In this document: positions 25,526-33,679 of the stretch, piece by piece
Layout of the letters: each line of letters starts with the position of its first letter
How positions within the stretch are numbered: position 1 is the first letter of the stretch
NCBI GenBank assembly: GCA_002451085.1
Contig: DKBE01000055.1
Span: 1-49,227 of the forward strand
Origin: Proteobacteria bacterium UBA6908
GTDB lineage: Bacteria > Pseudomonadota > Gammaproteobacteria > Acidiferrobacterales > UBA6901
DNA length: 49,227 nucleotides
Direction: 5' to 3'
The notes under the pieces: generated by a model
Told to the model about the DNA's origin: nothing
Database searches by the model: none
Seen by the model: the letters and a program-made list of their open reading frames with translations, nothing else
Translations under genes and position numbers: made by a program

Positions 25526-25846
25526 TTACTTTGCATCGGTCGGGCCGCCGTTGGCCTTCCACGCCTCGATGCCACCTTCGATGTAGCGCGCCCGGTACCC
25601 TTGGCCCAGCAAATGATCGAGCACCGAGTTGCTGACCGAGCCACCGCGCGCGCAATAGATCACGACCTCCCTGTCCTTCGGCAAGTCCTTGCTCCACTCG
25701 GATATGAGTTCCGGATTCTTCCATTGCGCGCCGGGCACGGTAACCGTGTCCGACTGAAAATCAGCCTGACGACGAACATCGAGCACGTTCACGGTTTTGT
25801 TCGCGACCAGCGGCATCAGGTCATTTGGGGTAATGGTGCGGCTCAT
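25526..25846 (-). CDS. single-domain rhodanese in the chromate cassette
   Basis: A 106-residue cytoplasmic sulfurtransferase-like protein without a signal peptide. The active-site loop reads YCARGGSVS with Cys65, and the VLDVRRQADFQ and YIEGGIEAWKANGG segments are family marks. AAAGGA precedes the ATG at 25846, which is preferred over the ATG-like start at 25879. It sits between chrA and chrB. Rhodaneses carry persulfide sulfur; it could relieve thiol stress when chromate is present, an inference only. Confidence 0.93.
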   Translation of the reverse strand: MSRTITPNDLMPLVANKTVNVLDVRRQADFQSDTVTVPGAQWKNPELISEWSKDLPKDREVVIYCARGGSVSNSVLDHLLGQGYRARYIEGGIEAWKANGGPTDAK

Positions 25847-25912
25847 GTTGCAGCTTCCTTTGATAGGGACGAGCGACATTCGCCCGGGTATTGATAGGTC
25901 ATGTTGCCCTCT

Positions 25913-27286
25913 TCAGACAACCAGTGCCTTGATCGCAAACTGCCATACCAACCCTGCTGCCGCGCAGGCACCAATCACCTTCATGATATCGACCTTGTAA
26001 CGCCACAGCGCCACAAACGCCGCTATGCCGACGATCACTGCAAACCACTCAAAGCGGCCGGCAAATGGAACCGTGCTGCTCGCCTCTGGCCACAGCACGT
26101 GCCAGGCAAAGAACACCGCGAGGTTGATAATCACACCGACCACGGCAGCGGTAATTGCGGTGAGCGGCGCGGCCAGCTTGATGTCATGACGCGAAGCTTC
26201 GATGGCCGGGCCGCCCACCATGATGAACAGAAACGAGGGCAGGAAGGTGAAGAAAGTCGCCACCAGCGCGCCGGCAATGCCGCCCAGCCCCAGCAGATCG
26301 GGTCCGAACACCTGCTTGGTCCATCCGCCGATAAAACCGACATAGGTCACCACCATGATGAGCGGGCCGGGCGTGGTCTCACCGAGCGCCAGTCCGTCGA
26401 TCATCTGTGGGCCGGTGAGCCAACCATATTCCTCGACTCCGCCCTGATACACATACGGCAGGACGGCATAGGCGCCGCCGATGGTGAGGAATGCAGCCTT
26501 GGTGAAGAACCAGCCCATGGTCGTGAGCGTGCCCTGCCAGCCATACACCGCGTACAAACCGGCGAAGACGACAAGGCCGAGCGCAAGCCCGATGGCAAGA
26601 AACATTGCCACCCGCACCCAGCTGAAGCGCGCGTGATCCGGTACTGGTGTGTGATCGTCTATCAGCGCCGGGCCGTATGTCTTGTTGGACGCTCCGTGAC
26701 CACCACCGGATTTGAATTTGTCTGGAGCCAGGCGGCCACCAATCGCGCCGAGGATCGCTGCCGCCAATACAATCGCCGGAAACGGCACATCGAAGGCGAA
26801 TATAGCGATAAATGCAGCCGCCGCCAGCGCCCAGAGAATGCCGTTCTTGAGCGCTTTCGATCCAATGCGGTAAGCGGCGAACACCACAATGGCCGTAACT
26901 GCCGGCTTGATGCCATAGAGCACGCCGGCCACAACGGGTAGATCGCCGAAGCTGAGATACACCCACGACAGACTGATGAGCAATACCAGTGCCGGCAGGA
27001 AAAAAAGAGTGCCAGCAATGATCCCACCCATGACGCCATGCATGAGCCAGCCGATATAGATCGCCAGCTGAATCGCCTCCGGCCCCGGCAGCACCATGCA
27101 GTAATTCAATGCATGCAGAAAACGATGCTCACTGATCCAACGGCGCTTCTCGACCAGCTCCTGGTGCATCATCGAAATCTGACCTGCCGGTCCACCGAAA
27201 CTGATGAAGCCAAGCTTGAGCCAGTATCGGAATGCCTCCCAGAATGGTACCGGGGCTGGTGCTGCTGTGGGCTCAGTTGGAGACAT
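25913..27286 (-). CDS. chrA: chromate efflux transporter ChrA
   Basis: A 457-residue membrane protein with two homologous halves, the long-chain CHR type. The N-terminal half has the signature FISFGGPAGQISMMHQELVE and the VLPGPEAIQLAIYIGW segment; the second half repeats the pattern (FFTKAAFLTIGGAYAVLPY and GLALGETTPGPLIMV). It exports chromate using the proton gradient. GGGAGG precedes the ATG at 27286. First gene of the cassette, with 66 bases before the rhodanese gene. Confidence 0.94.
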   Translation of the reverse strand: MSPTEPTAAPAPVPFWEAFRYWLKLGFISFGGPAGQISMMHQELVEKRRWISEHRFLHALNYCMVLPGPEAIQLAIYIGWLMHGVMGGIIAGTLFFLPALVLLISLSWVYLSFGDLPVVAGVLYGIKPAVTAIVVFAAYRIGSKALKNGILWALAAAAFIAIFAFDVPFPAIVLAAAILGAIGGRLAPDKFKSGGGHGASNKTYGPALIDDHTPVPDHARFSWVRVAMFLAIGLALGLVVFAGLYAVYGWQGTLTTMGWFFTKAAFLTIGGAYAVLPYVYQGGVEEYGWLTGPQMIDGLALGETTPGPLIMVVTYVGFIGGWTKQVFGPDLLGLGGIAGALVATFFTFLPSFLFIMVGGPAIEASRHDIKLAAPLTAITAAVVGVIINLAVFFAWHVLWPEASSTVPFAGRFEWFAVIVGIAAFVALWRYKVDIMKVIGACAAAGLVWQFAIKALVV

Positions 27287-27445
27287 CCGTTTTCCTCCCA
27301 AAGTTCATTTATGATGACCGATGATGCGGTCTATATCGGCGAAGTGCAGAGGCTGGCCGATTGTGCACATTCGGTTAACCTTCGTCACCGGTAATTCAGA
27401 AAAGAGTGTCAAATTCACTATTGCGCGTCTATACAGAGCACACGA

Positions 27446-28294
27446 TCACTGATCGGCCGGGACATCAGGTGACGGCTCGACCACAGACGGCTTGCTCCCT
27501 TCAACCGCTGGTGCTCCGTTCACCGATGGCTTGGTGCTTGTATTCTGCGCTGGCTCATCCTCAAAAAACTTCGGCTTCGGCGGGTTGCCATCATAGATGA
27601 GGTTGCGCCGTCGCTGCCGATAAGCCTCGCGAATGAATATATATTTGTCCTCGCCGGCTGCCTGGTTGAGTACTTTCTCGGCTGGCAGCAGCCGCGCACG
27701 CACATCAACATAATTCAGACTCACCAATCCCCAGCTGGTAAAGGGGTCGGCAATATGGGTTTCGGGTCGCGAAATCCAGTCGAAGCCCCAGCCAACAGTA
27801 TCACGCAGGTAGCGTGAACCAATGAACGGCCACACAAAATAGGGGCCCTCTCCGACGCCCCAGACAGCAAAGGTCTGGCCCCAGTCCTCATCCCTCGGTT
27901 CGAGACCGATGGATTTGGCCACGTCAATGAAGCCGAGAATCCCCACGGTACTGTTCACCACAAACCGGCCAACATCACTCGCCGATTCTTTTGGCTTCCC
28001 CTGCAGCAGGTCATTCACGGCCACAGCCGGCTGAAACAGATTGCTGAAGAAATTACCCACCCCGGATTTCACCGGTCCGGGCAATATCCAGTCATACCCG
28101 ATCGCGACCGGTTTCAGCAGCCACTGGTCAAACTTTTCATTAAAGGCAAACATGGCGCGGTTGAACGGTTCGAAGGGGTCGTAGGTTTCCTCTTCGTAGG
28201 CATCCGCCGCGGACTCCCGTGTCTCAAGGCTGGCGCAGCCACCAAGGACCAGGACCACGATCAGCAGCCCGGTTAAACGCAAAGGCAAGGACAT
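27446..28294 (-). CDS. mlaA: MlaA (VacJ) family lipoprotein
   Basis: A 282-residue outer-membrane lipoprotein that removes phospholipids from the outer leaflet and hands them to the Mla pathway. The lipobox is LVLGGC (Cys20). The family motifs follow: DPFEPFNRAMFAFNEKFD, VGRFVVNSTVGILGFIDVA, and GPYFVWPFIGSRYLRD. The tail after residue 235 is a low-complexity Pro/Ser/Glu extension. The start at 28294 has no visible ribosome site, but it is the only one giving a lipoprotein signal. No other mla gene is beside it. Confidence 0.92.
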   Translation of the reverse strand: MSLPLRLTGLLIVVLVLGGCASLETRESAADAYEEETYDPFEPFNRAMFAFNEKFDQWLLKPVAIGYDWILPGPVKSGVGNFFSNLFQPAVAVNDLLQGKPKESASDVGRFVVNSTVGILGFIDVAKSIGLEPRDEDWGQTFAVWGVGEGPYFVWPFIGSRYLRDTVGWGFDWISRPETHIADPFTSWGLVSLNYVDVRARLLPAEKVLNQAAGEDKYIFIREAYRQRRRNLIYDGNPPKPKFFEDEPAQNTSTKPSVNGAPAVEGSKPSVVEPSPDVPADQ

Positions 28295-28334
28295 GGATGA
28301 TTGTTGTCGACGGTGGATATCCAGAGGCCAGAAG

Positions 28335-28391
28335 GCTAGCGGAGCCAGCCACTCAATGTAAAGCATCGCCTGTGGGTGCGGATCCGCTAGC
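28335..28391. repeat. 9-bp inverted repeat between mlaA and a small gene
   Basis: GCTAGCGGA at 28335-28343 and TCCGCTAGC at 28383-28391 are perfect inverted copies separated by 39 bases, in the divergent intergenic region. It could be an operator pair or a structured leader. Confidence 0.45.
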
Positions 28392-28441
28392 TGCGGGAAA
28401 CGTCTATATTCAATAGTGGATGAGCGCACAGGAGGAACTTG

Positions 28442-28690
28442 ATGAAACATACCTACCCCGCACCCGAGGACATCGGTATTCGCGTCCCCCCAACGCTACG
28501 ACAAGACCGTTTCGGGCGAGGCTTTCAACACGCCTTGCGTGGCGGCCAGCTCGATCATGTCGAGTTTTTTCGCCTGTCCTTCCGCCTGGGATTCCGGGCC
28601 GCCAAGCTCTTTTTGCGCGAGGAACGGCGGCGGCGCAGTATTCTGGATCTTCCCATGCGCCGACGCTGGCGGCTAAAAACGCTCTGGTAG
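28442..28690 (+). CDS. small basic hypothetical protein (82 aa)
   Basis: An 82-residue protein of unknown function. GGAGGAACTTG precedes the ATG, an ideal ribosome site. The sequence is unusually basic: the second half reads LGFRAAKLFLREERRRRSIL and continues Arg-rich (RRRWRLKTLW end). It could bind nucleic acid or a membrane surface. The C-terminal end is about 58 bases before the next small gene on the same strand, so both may share a transcript. Not recognised. Confidence 0.55.
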   Translation: MKHTYPAPEDIGIRVPPTLRQDRFGRGFQHALRGGQLDHVEFFRLSFRLGFRAAKLFLREERRRRSILDLPMRRRWRLKTLW

Positions 28691-28747
28691 CATCTGGGCA
28701 CTGACGCTGGCTGGTAAATCCGCGATAATAGAGCGCGGAGGAACTAC

Positions 28748-29050
28748 ATGCGCAACAATCGAATTTACGTCGGGATTCAGAACGACAACTTCGGAATATC
28801 ACCGACGGCCAACATCATTCGCGATGCCTGGGTCTTCGGGCTCTTACCGGAAAGTGAAACCTGCGAAGGCTGGAGCCTCGACCGCATCGATGCCCTGTAC
28901 GACAAGGTCACAGCTGCCTGGGGGCCGTATGGCCATTTGGCGAGCCGACTGCCAGACGAATTGCGTGAACGTCACGCCCGGCTGTACGAGCAGGCGATAC
29001 GCCATGCACGCGAACAGGGCTGGGATCCGGGAATTGACGAAGAGGAATGA
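28748..29050 (+). CDS. hypothetical protein (100 aa), possibly conserved
   Basis: A 100-residue acidic soluble protein. GGAGGA precedes the ATG. The sequence starts MRNNRIYVGIQNDNFGIS and shows a helical region at DRIDALYDKVTAAWGPYGH, and another at LRERHARLYEQAIRHAREQG. No catalytic motif is evident. It is convergent with nadA, 12 bases apart. I do not know its family; the balanced composition and codon use support a real gene. Confidence 0.7.
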   Translation: MRNNRIYVGIQNDNFGISPTANIIRDAWVFGLLPESETCEGWSLDRIDALYDKVTAAWGPYGHLASRLPDELRERHARLYEQAIRHAREQGWDPGIDEEE

Positions 29051-29062
29051 CTGCCCGGCTTT

Positions 29063-30145
29063 TCAGGCCGTGCCGGTACCGAGCACTTTCCTTTTGAGTT
29101 GAGCCGAAAAATCCAACATGCGCTGCGTGGAGCGTAGCGCCTGCACGCGGATTTCTTCCGGAACCTGTATTTCGTTACTGCCAGTTTCAAGCGTGCGAGC
29201 GAGACTCGGCAAATCATTCATCGCCATCCACGGACAATGTCCACAGCTGCGGCAACTGGCGCCCGTACCGCCGGAAGGCGCGACGACGAATTCCTTGCCG
29301 GGAGCAGCCTGCTTCATCTTGTAGAAGATCCCGTTGTCGGTAGCGACTATGAACAACCGGTGCGGCAGCGTGCGCGCTGCTTCAATCAGTTGGCTGGTCG
29401 ATCCCACGGCATCGGCCATGTCGATAACTTCGGCTGGCGATTCCGGATGTACCAGGATGCCCGCCTCCGGAAACTGTTGCTTGAACTCGCGCATGGCCGC
29501 GGCCTTGAACTCCTCGTGGACCACGCAACGACCGTCCCAAATCAGCATGTCGGCGCCGGTCTCGCGCTGGATGTAGTTACCAAGATGCTTGTCCGGTGCC
29601 CACAGGATCTTCCGGCCCCGGGCATGCAGATGCTCAACAAGCTTGACGGCAATGCTCGAGGTCACTACCCAGTCGGCGCGTGCCTTCACTGCCGCCGAGG
29701 TATTCGAGTAAACCACAACCTCACGATCAGGATGGGCGTCGCAGAACGGAATGAATTTCTCGGCCGGGCAATCGAGGTCCAGTGAGCACTCTGCCTCGAG
29801 GGTCGGCATCAGCACGCGCTTTTCGGGATTGAGAATCTTGGCTGTCTCGCCCATGAACCGCACGCCGGCCACCACCAGCGTTGTGGCCGGATGCTCGTGC
29901 CCGAAGCGTGCCATGTCCAGCGAATCGGAAACATAACCACCAGTCTCCTCCGCCAGTCGTTGCAGGTCTTCGTGGACGTAATAATGGGCGACCAGCACGG
30001 CATTCTGCTCGGTCAGCAGGCGCTTGATATGCTCAACGAGCCGGTGGCGCTCGGTCGGTGATGGATGCGGCAGATGCTCCATCACCTCGGCGGTGACCGG
30101 CGATTCATGCAGAGCGACTGGATAATGTTTGATGCCCGTTGGCAT
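29063..30145 (-). CDS. nadA: quinolinate synthase NadA
   Basis: A 360-residue iron-sulfur enzyme that condenses iminoaspartate with dihydroxyacetone phosphate to quinolinate for NAD. It has the three NadA domains; the cysteines expected to bind the 4Fe-4S cluster are within the [11 protein letters not shown], the [10 protein letters not shown] and the [11 protein letters not shown] contexts. Three-domain repeats such as [20 protein letters not shown] are diagnostic. GGGAG precedes the ATG. nadB and nadC are not in the window. Confidence 0.95.
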   Translation of the reverse strand: MPTGIKHYPVALHESPVTAEVMEHLPHPSPTERHRLVEHIKRLLTEQNAVLVAHYYVHEDLQRLAEETGGYVSDSLDMARFGHEHPATTLVVAGVRFMGETAKILNPEKRVLMPTLEAECSLDLDCPAEKFIPFCDAHPDREVVVYSNTSAAVKARADWVVTSSIAVKLVEHLHARGRKILWAPDKHLGNYIQRETGADMLIWDGRCVVHEEFKAAAMREFKQQFPEAGILVHPESPAEVIDMADAVGSTSQLIEAARTLPHRLFIVATDNGIFYKMKQAAPGKEFVVAPSGGTGASCRSCGHCPWMAMNDLPSLARTLETGSNEIQVPEEIRVQALRSTQRMLDFSAQLKRKVLGTGTA

Positions 30146-30301
30146 ACCTGCTCCCGGCGGTGCAGCACTGCACGCCCTGATGCAAACATTCTGCGCTATT
30201 TTACAGACTGCTCCAAGGGGCGGTGCCTAGAAGGAAGAAAACCATCATAATGACGCGCACGGCAAACTGACCTGACGAACATACATATCCAGAACCGGGC
30301 A

Positions 30302-30982
30302 ATGATCAGAGCTATCGTGACCGATATTGAGGGCACCACGTCATCACTGTCTTTCGTCAAGGACGTGTTGTTTCCCTATGCACGCAACCACCTGCCGGCC
30401 TTTATTCGTCGGCGCCTCGATGACCCGCTCATCCGAGTACAGTTGCAAGCCGTTGCAGAGGCCGTGGGTCAATCACTGAATGATGATCAAGCCATCGACC
30501 AGCTGATTCGCTGGATCGACGAAGACCGCAAGATCACGCCGCTCAAGACACTGCAGGGAATGATCTGGGAAACCGGATACCGGAACGGTGATTTCCAGGG
30601 ACACGTGTACGACGATGCCGTACACCATCTCCAGGCCTGGAAATCAAACGGCATCGCGCTCTATGTGTTCTCGTCGGGCTCCGTGCAGGCGCAACAACTG
30701 CTGTTTGCCCACACCGCGCATGGCGACCTGACTCCGCTGTTCTCCGGCTATTTCGACACACGGATTGGCGCCAAGCGCGAATCTGCCGCCTATGAACACA
30801 TTGCGCGCACGATCAAGCTACCACCGGGCAGTATTCTCTTTCTGTCCGACATCCGCGAGGAGCTCGATGCCGCCAAGACGGTCGGCTTCCACACAGCATG
30901 GCTGATTCGCGACGGTGAGATCCCTTCCCGCCCGGCACACCCCGTGGCCCGCAATTTCGACGCGATCCGGCTACCGAACTAG
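30302..30982 (+). CDS. mtnC: enolase-phosphatase E1 / acireductone synthase
   Basis: A 226-residue HAD enzyme of methionine salvage that enolises and dephosphorylates 2,3-diketo-5-methylthiopentyl-1-phosphate. Motifs: VTDIEGTTSSLSF with the nucleophile Asp and the Glu typical of MtnC, the VFSSGSVQAQQLLF core and the LFLSDIREELDAA acidic pair. No mtnB or mtnD is adjacent, unlike in many genomes, so the pathway genes are scattered or partly replaced. Confidence 0.93.
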   Translation: MIRAIVTDIEGTTSSLSFVKDVLFPYARNHLPAFIRRRLDDPLIRVQLQAVAEAVGQSLNDDQAIDQLIRWIDEDRKITPLKTLQGMIWETGYRNGDFQGHVYDDAVHHLQAWKSNGIALYVFSSGSVQAQQLLFAHTAHGDLTPLFSGYFDTRIGAKRESAAYEHIARTIKLPPGSILFLSDIREELDAAKTVGFHTAWLIRDGEIPSRPAHPVARNFDAIRLPN

Positions 30983-31044
30983 GCAAACGAGATGGTGTCA
31001 GTGGTAGACTGGCTGGCATCGTGATTGCCATCCTGGACACAACC

Positions 31045-31917
31045 ATGCAACTTCGCCTGATTCTCGTCCTGTTGTTCAGCGCGCTTTGCGCCCCATTGTT
31101 TGCGGCCGAATCCCCGTCAGCCCCCGCCGGCGTCAGCTCGTGGTGGTGGGACGAATCGTTCTGGTCGGAAGGACAGATACCGGTACCCACCAACCATCCG
31201 GTCGAAACCCGCTGGATCGCCTACAAGAGCGGTGATACCGAAGTTCCGGCATTGCTGGCGCGCCCCCGGGATGGCAAGAAATATCCGGGCATACTGTACA
31301 TGCACGGCCGGCGTGGACTCGATGAACTTGTCCAGCTGCAGGTCAAGCGGCTGGCGGCGCGCGGTTTCGTGGTGCTGGCTCCGGATGTCTTCAAGGCGCA
31401 CTTCATCGCCCCGATGCCGATTGAACACGACTACAAGCTGGAGCAGGATGCCAACCGCGGTATCGATGCGCTGAAGGCGCTTTCCGACGTCAGCTCCGGG
31501 AAAATCTGTCTGGCCTCGCACACCCGTGGCGGTTATTTCACACTCAAGATGGCCGTCACCTTCAAGCGCCAGGAAAAGGACGTGGCCTGCTACGTTTCCT
31601 GGTACCCGCACCTCCAGGATCCGAACGCACCCGAACCGATGCAGGTCTACGATTATGCACGCGAGGCCGATGATCTGCAGATTCCGATCCTGATCTTCAT
31701 CGGCGAGGATGAGCAATACCAGCGGCGCCGCGGTATCGAGGAGGCAGTGAAGAACCTGACCCGCCTGAAAAGGCCGGTGCAACTGGTGATCTATCCGGGC
31801 GTGGGTCGCGGCTTCGACTTCCGCCCGCCGAATGTACGCACCTTTGCCGACGACCTGGCCTCCAAGGATTCCCTGATGCGCGCGGCCGATTTCATTCGCG
31901 CTAACCTGCAGAAATAA
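31045..31917 (+). CDS. dienelactone hydrolase-like exported protein lacking the usual catalytic residues
   Basis: A 290-residue exported alpha/beta hydrolase-fold protein with a signal peptide (cleavage near residue 20). The dienelactone hydrolase outline is clear: YPGILYMHGRRG, FVVLAPDVF and the C-terminal domain with FIGEDEQY. The nucleophile elbow, normally G-x-C/S-x-G-G, reads SHTRGG (158-163), so Thr160 takes the place of the nucleophile. The catalytic His, normally in GxGHGF, is Arg255 in GVGRGF. It is probably a non-hydrolytic relative. The start is ATG 31045; a GTG at 31021 would give a longer, worse signal. It is convergent with a rhodanese. Confidence 0.75.
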   Translation: MQLRLILVLLFSALCAPLFAAESPSAPAGVSSWWWDESFWSEGQIPVPTNHPVETRWIAYKSGDTEVPALLARPRDGKKYPGILYMHGRRGLDELVQLQVKRLAARGFVVLAPDVFKAHFIAPMPIEHDYKLEQDANRGIDALKALSDVSSGKICLASHTRGGYFTLKMAVTFKRQEKDVACYVSWYPHLQDPNAPEPMQVYDYAREADDLQIPILIFIGEDEQYQRRRGIEEAVKNLTRLKRPVQLVIYPGVGRGFDFRPPNVRTFADDLASKDSLMRAADFIRANLQK

Positions 31918-31955
31918 AAAAGGCCCGCCATCGCATCTGCGCTGGCGGGCCCGGT
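31916..31955. terminator. terminator between convergent genes
   Basis: GGCCCGCCA (31922-31930) pairs with TGGCGGGCC (31943-31951), flanked by a run of A on the left. Read on the minus strand it is followed by TTTTTT and ends the rhodanese gene; on the plus strand the T-tract is weaker. Confidence 0.8.
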
Positions 31956-31964
31956 TTCTAATAC

Positions 31965-32810
31965 TTACTTGGCAGCCGGCTTGGCTTCCTCTTTCTTGTC
32001 CTTGTCGCCACTGCCGAGCACCACCTTGCCATACATGGCATTGAAATGGCCCTCGGCGCCGCCCTTCATGAAATAGTAATCCTTGATCCCTTTACTCTCG
32101 AGATAGTACTGGAACCACTGCACCTGCTTGCCGGCCTCGTCATACACCAGCAGCGTCTTGTTCTTCGCCTTGGCATCGTCCACGACCTCATCGATCTTCT
32201 TCATCTCGTCCAGTTGCGCGCGCTGCTCCTTGAACGGGAACAGGGCGGTGTCGCGTTGACGCTTGTCGCGCACGTCCAGAACGATCGTCTTGTCACCAAC
32301 TTTTGAGCTGAACGTCTTGGGATCCAGCAGACGGGCATGGAAGGCATCGCCGCTGATCAGGTCTTCGGTCTTGATCGGGCTCTTGCCGAGCAGCGCGGTC
32401 TTCTCCGGTTGTGCCTTGGCCCAGTCAAAAATGCCGGCGTCATAGGCAAAGACCCGGTCGAGACGTGCCTTTTCCGCGAGCAAGGCGGCATCATAGGACT
32501 TATGACAGGTCTTGCCGTTGCAGTAGAAGACGAAGGGCTTGTTCTGTTTCTGACGCAGGGCCGCAACCTTGTCGCCAAAACCGCTCTTCAGCGGAATATT
32601 GATGGCATCCTTTACGTGCAAGGTGTCATATTCGTACTTGGAGCGGACATCGATCACGACAACCTCATTGAAGCGCTTGTTGAGATCATCAGTGGTGATT
32701 ACCGTGACATCCGGGTAGCGGACGCGGTACGGGTATTCTTCATTCGCCGCCTGAGCGACGTTTACAATTCCCAGCCCCAGCATCAGGAGCGACAGGATCA
32801 ATCTGGACAT
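31965..32810 (-). CDS. periplasmic tandem rhodanese, second domain lacking its cysteine
   Basis: A 281-residue exported protein (signal peptide 1-21) with two rhodanese-like domains. Domain one (about 35-135) has VVIDVRSKYEYDTLHVKDAI and the loop FYCNGKTCHKS with Cys97 as expected nucleophile and Cys102 nearby. Domain two (about 150-262) has VLDVRDKRQRDTALFP and a loop VYDEAGKQVQ with no cysteine at the active position, so it is probably structural or regulatory. The tail is Lys/Glu/Ala-rich. It may handle periplasmic persulfide, in line with sulfur metabolism. A terminator follows. Confidence 0.85.
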   Translation of the reverse strand: MSRLILSLLMLGLGIVNVAQAANEEYPYRVRYPDVTVITTDDLNKRFNEVVVIDVRSKYEYDTLHVKDAINIPLKSGFGDKVAALRQKQNKPFVFYCNGKTCHKSYDAALLAEKARLDRVFAYDAGIFDWAKAQPEKTALLGKSPIKTEDLISGDAFHARLLDPKTFSSKVGDKTIVLDVRDKRQRDTALFPFKEQRAQLDEMKKIDEVVDDAKAKNKTLLVYDEAGKQVQWFQYYLESKGIKDYYFMKGGAEGHFNAMYGKVVLGSGDKDKKEEAKPAAK

Positions 32811-33064
32811 GACATGCCTCCGGTAACTAACGTGAAACGACTCACTGGTCTATTAGCAAACCCTGTGCCAGTGGCCTGGATGTTGATTCAAATTCTAGGC
32901 TTTTGACAAACCTCGACAGCCTCATTCTCCCCGGCAGGCATCCCAACGATCATCTCCCATCCCTGCCTAACCCATGTATATTTAAGGATATTCTTATTTA
33001 TTCAATGACTAACACGAATTATCTTAGTTCAACAGGTAACTGGAATAATCAGGAATTTTGAACA

Positions 33065-33679
33065 ATGTCAGCAATAAAAATCATCGGACTGATCCTGGCC
33101 GGTGGTCGCTCAACCCGCATGGGGGGTCGGGACAAGGCCTGGGTGACGCTAGCCGGCAAGCCGTTGCTGGCACATGTCGTCACCCGTCTGGCGCCGCAGG
33201 TGGATTTGCTGGTGATTAACACCAATGCCGCGCCAGAACCGTTTGCTGAGCTTGGCTTGCCGCTGTTGCCCGATCGATTCCCTGGCTATGTCGGGCCGCT
33301 CGCCGGGATACATGCCGGGTTGCTGGCCCATCCGGATTCCCTGCTGGTCGCCGTGGCCGTGGATCTGCCGGGGCTACCGGGCGATCTTGTGGCACGGTTA
33401 CAGGCCGGTCTGGGTCGTCAATTGTGCGCCTATGCCTGGGATGGTCACCAGCACGCCCTGGCGGTGCTGTTCTGTCCCGGTTCAGCCGCCGCAGTACAAC
33501 AATATCTGGATGGCGGTGCACGAAACGTCAAAGACTTCCTGGCCGAGTACGGTGCGGCGGTATTGTTCGACCGCCCGCAGGATCATGGGCTGTTCAGGAA
33601 TCTCAATACACCAGAGGAATTGGCGTGTGCGGAACGGGAATTGACCGATCCCAGAACCTCAGTTATTGGCCACGGGTGA
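33065..33679 (+). CDS. mobA: molybdenum cofactor guanylyltransferase MobA
   Basis: A 204-residue nucleotidyltransferase that adds GMP to molybdopterin to form the bis-MGD cofactor of DMSO-reductase-family enzymes. The N-terminal LAGGRSTRMGGRDKAWVTL is the GTP-binding signature and the VAVDLPGLPGDLVARL segment is typical. It is preceded by an AT-rich region of about 250 bases that should contain its promoter. The 3' end overlaps the convergent endonuclease III-like gene by 21 bases. Confidence 0.93.
   Translation: MSAIKIIGLILAGGRSTRMGGRDKAWVTLAGKPLLAHVVTRLAPQVDLLVINTNAAPEPFAELGLPLLPDRFPGYVGPLAGIHAGLLAHPDSLLVAVAVDLPGLPGDLVARLQAGLGRQLCAYAWDGHQHALAVLFCPGSAAAVQQYLDGGARNVKDFLAEYGAAVLFDRPQDHGLFRNLNTPEELACAERELTDPRTSVIGHG

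Noticed and set aside
25901-26941. Long open frame (346 codons) antisense to chrA
   Set aside because: His/Arg/Gln-rich and without domains; chrA on the other strand is clearly coding.
27446-28450. Longer mlaA start at 28450
   Set aside because: The extra residues lack a lipoprotein signal; the MSLPL start gives a normal lipobox.
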